DNA from: Natronococcus sp. A-GB7
Lineage (GTDB): Archaea > Halobacteriota > Halobacteria > Halobacteriales > Natrialbaceae
Direction: 5' to 3'
Assembly: GCF_029688865.1 (NCBI RefSeq)
Contig: NZ_JARUKV010000024.1
Location: 18,857 to 82,856 of the forward strand
DNA length: 64,000 bases
Below, one piece after another: positions 63,974 to 64,000 of this stretch. A program made the position numbers and the translations under genes. Positions within the stretch are counted from its first letter, which is position 1. Every line of letters starts with the position of its first letter. A model generated the notes under the pieces. It was given only the letters and a program-made list of their open reading frames with translations, had not been told where the DNA came from and searched no databases.

Positions 63974-64000
63974 TAGTCGTTAGAACTTTCTACTCGGAGG

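Overview
The window is a high-GC haloarchaeal chromosome segment. The proteins are strongly acidic, Leu-Glu pairs are very often encoded as ctcgag, and many starts look leaderless with a TATA-like element 25-33 nt upstream. Archaeal markers include PAN, ribosomal protein eS6, a pyruvoyl arginine decarboxylase, Bat-type HTH and HalOD1 proteins, and a complete archaellum (arl/fla) motor operon. A class Halobacteria genome, probably order Natrialbales, fits; the genus cannot be read from this sequence alone. No rRNA, CRISPR array or intact insertion sequence was seen.

Layout. 1-9.95 kb: a gene running off the left edge, arginine decarboxylase, PAN, small membrane proteins, oligoendopeptidase F, an M28 peptidase, a small zinc finger protein, TruA, a decayed GST/glutaredoxin-like gene and a creatininase-family hydrolase. 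10-13 kb: two divergent sulfatase/alkaline-phosphatase superfamily enzymes. 13-24 kb: a multi-PAS histidine kinase, a P1B-type ATPase with an altered metal motif, an MFS carrier, an M50-CBS protease, an aldehyde dehydrogenase and a ThDP enzyme. 24-30 kb: a Bat-like regulator, a response regulator, a lipase-maturation-factor homologue near a DCC-family thiol protein, and a PD-(D/E)xK-like protein. 30-36 kb: a DegT aminotransferase, a GH13 glucosidase, an AT-richer orphan HsdR-N-like gene next to tRNA-Arg(CCG), and 6-phosphogluconate dehydrogenase. 36-41 kb: CopD, YdjM-like, zinc ribbon, VOC and Dcd proteins (all minus strand), then aconitase. 41-53 kb: an LLM flavin oxidoreductase, an amidase, a sarcosine/N-methyltryptophan oxidase-like enzyme, an asparagine-synthase-like protein, a flavodoxin, a beta-CASP nuclease and a TetR-MATE operon with a clear palindromic operator. 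53-54 kb: eS6 and its neighbour.

54-64 kb is the motility region. A PadR-type regulator is followed by the minus-strand operon arlCE-arlF-arlG-arlH-arlI-arlJ, with arlD beyond it. Divergent from arlCE are at least three tandem archaellin genes. Their N-termini are near-identical, their central regions differ, and the third stops early. The motor genes are packed with 1-2 nt gaps, so one transcript likely encodes the platform, ATPase, switch/adaptor and stator-like proteins.

The items most worth a second look are the P1B ATPase lacking the Cys-Pro-Cys motif, the orphan HsdR-N-like gene beside the tRNA 3' end, the LMF-DCC neighbourhood, the mosaic and truncated archaellin set, the 23-codon reading frame that ends just before arlCE, and the decayed GST-like gene.
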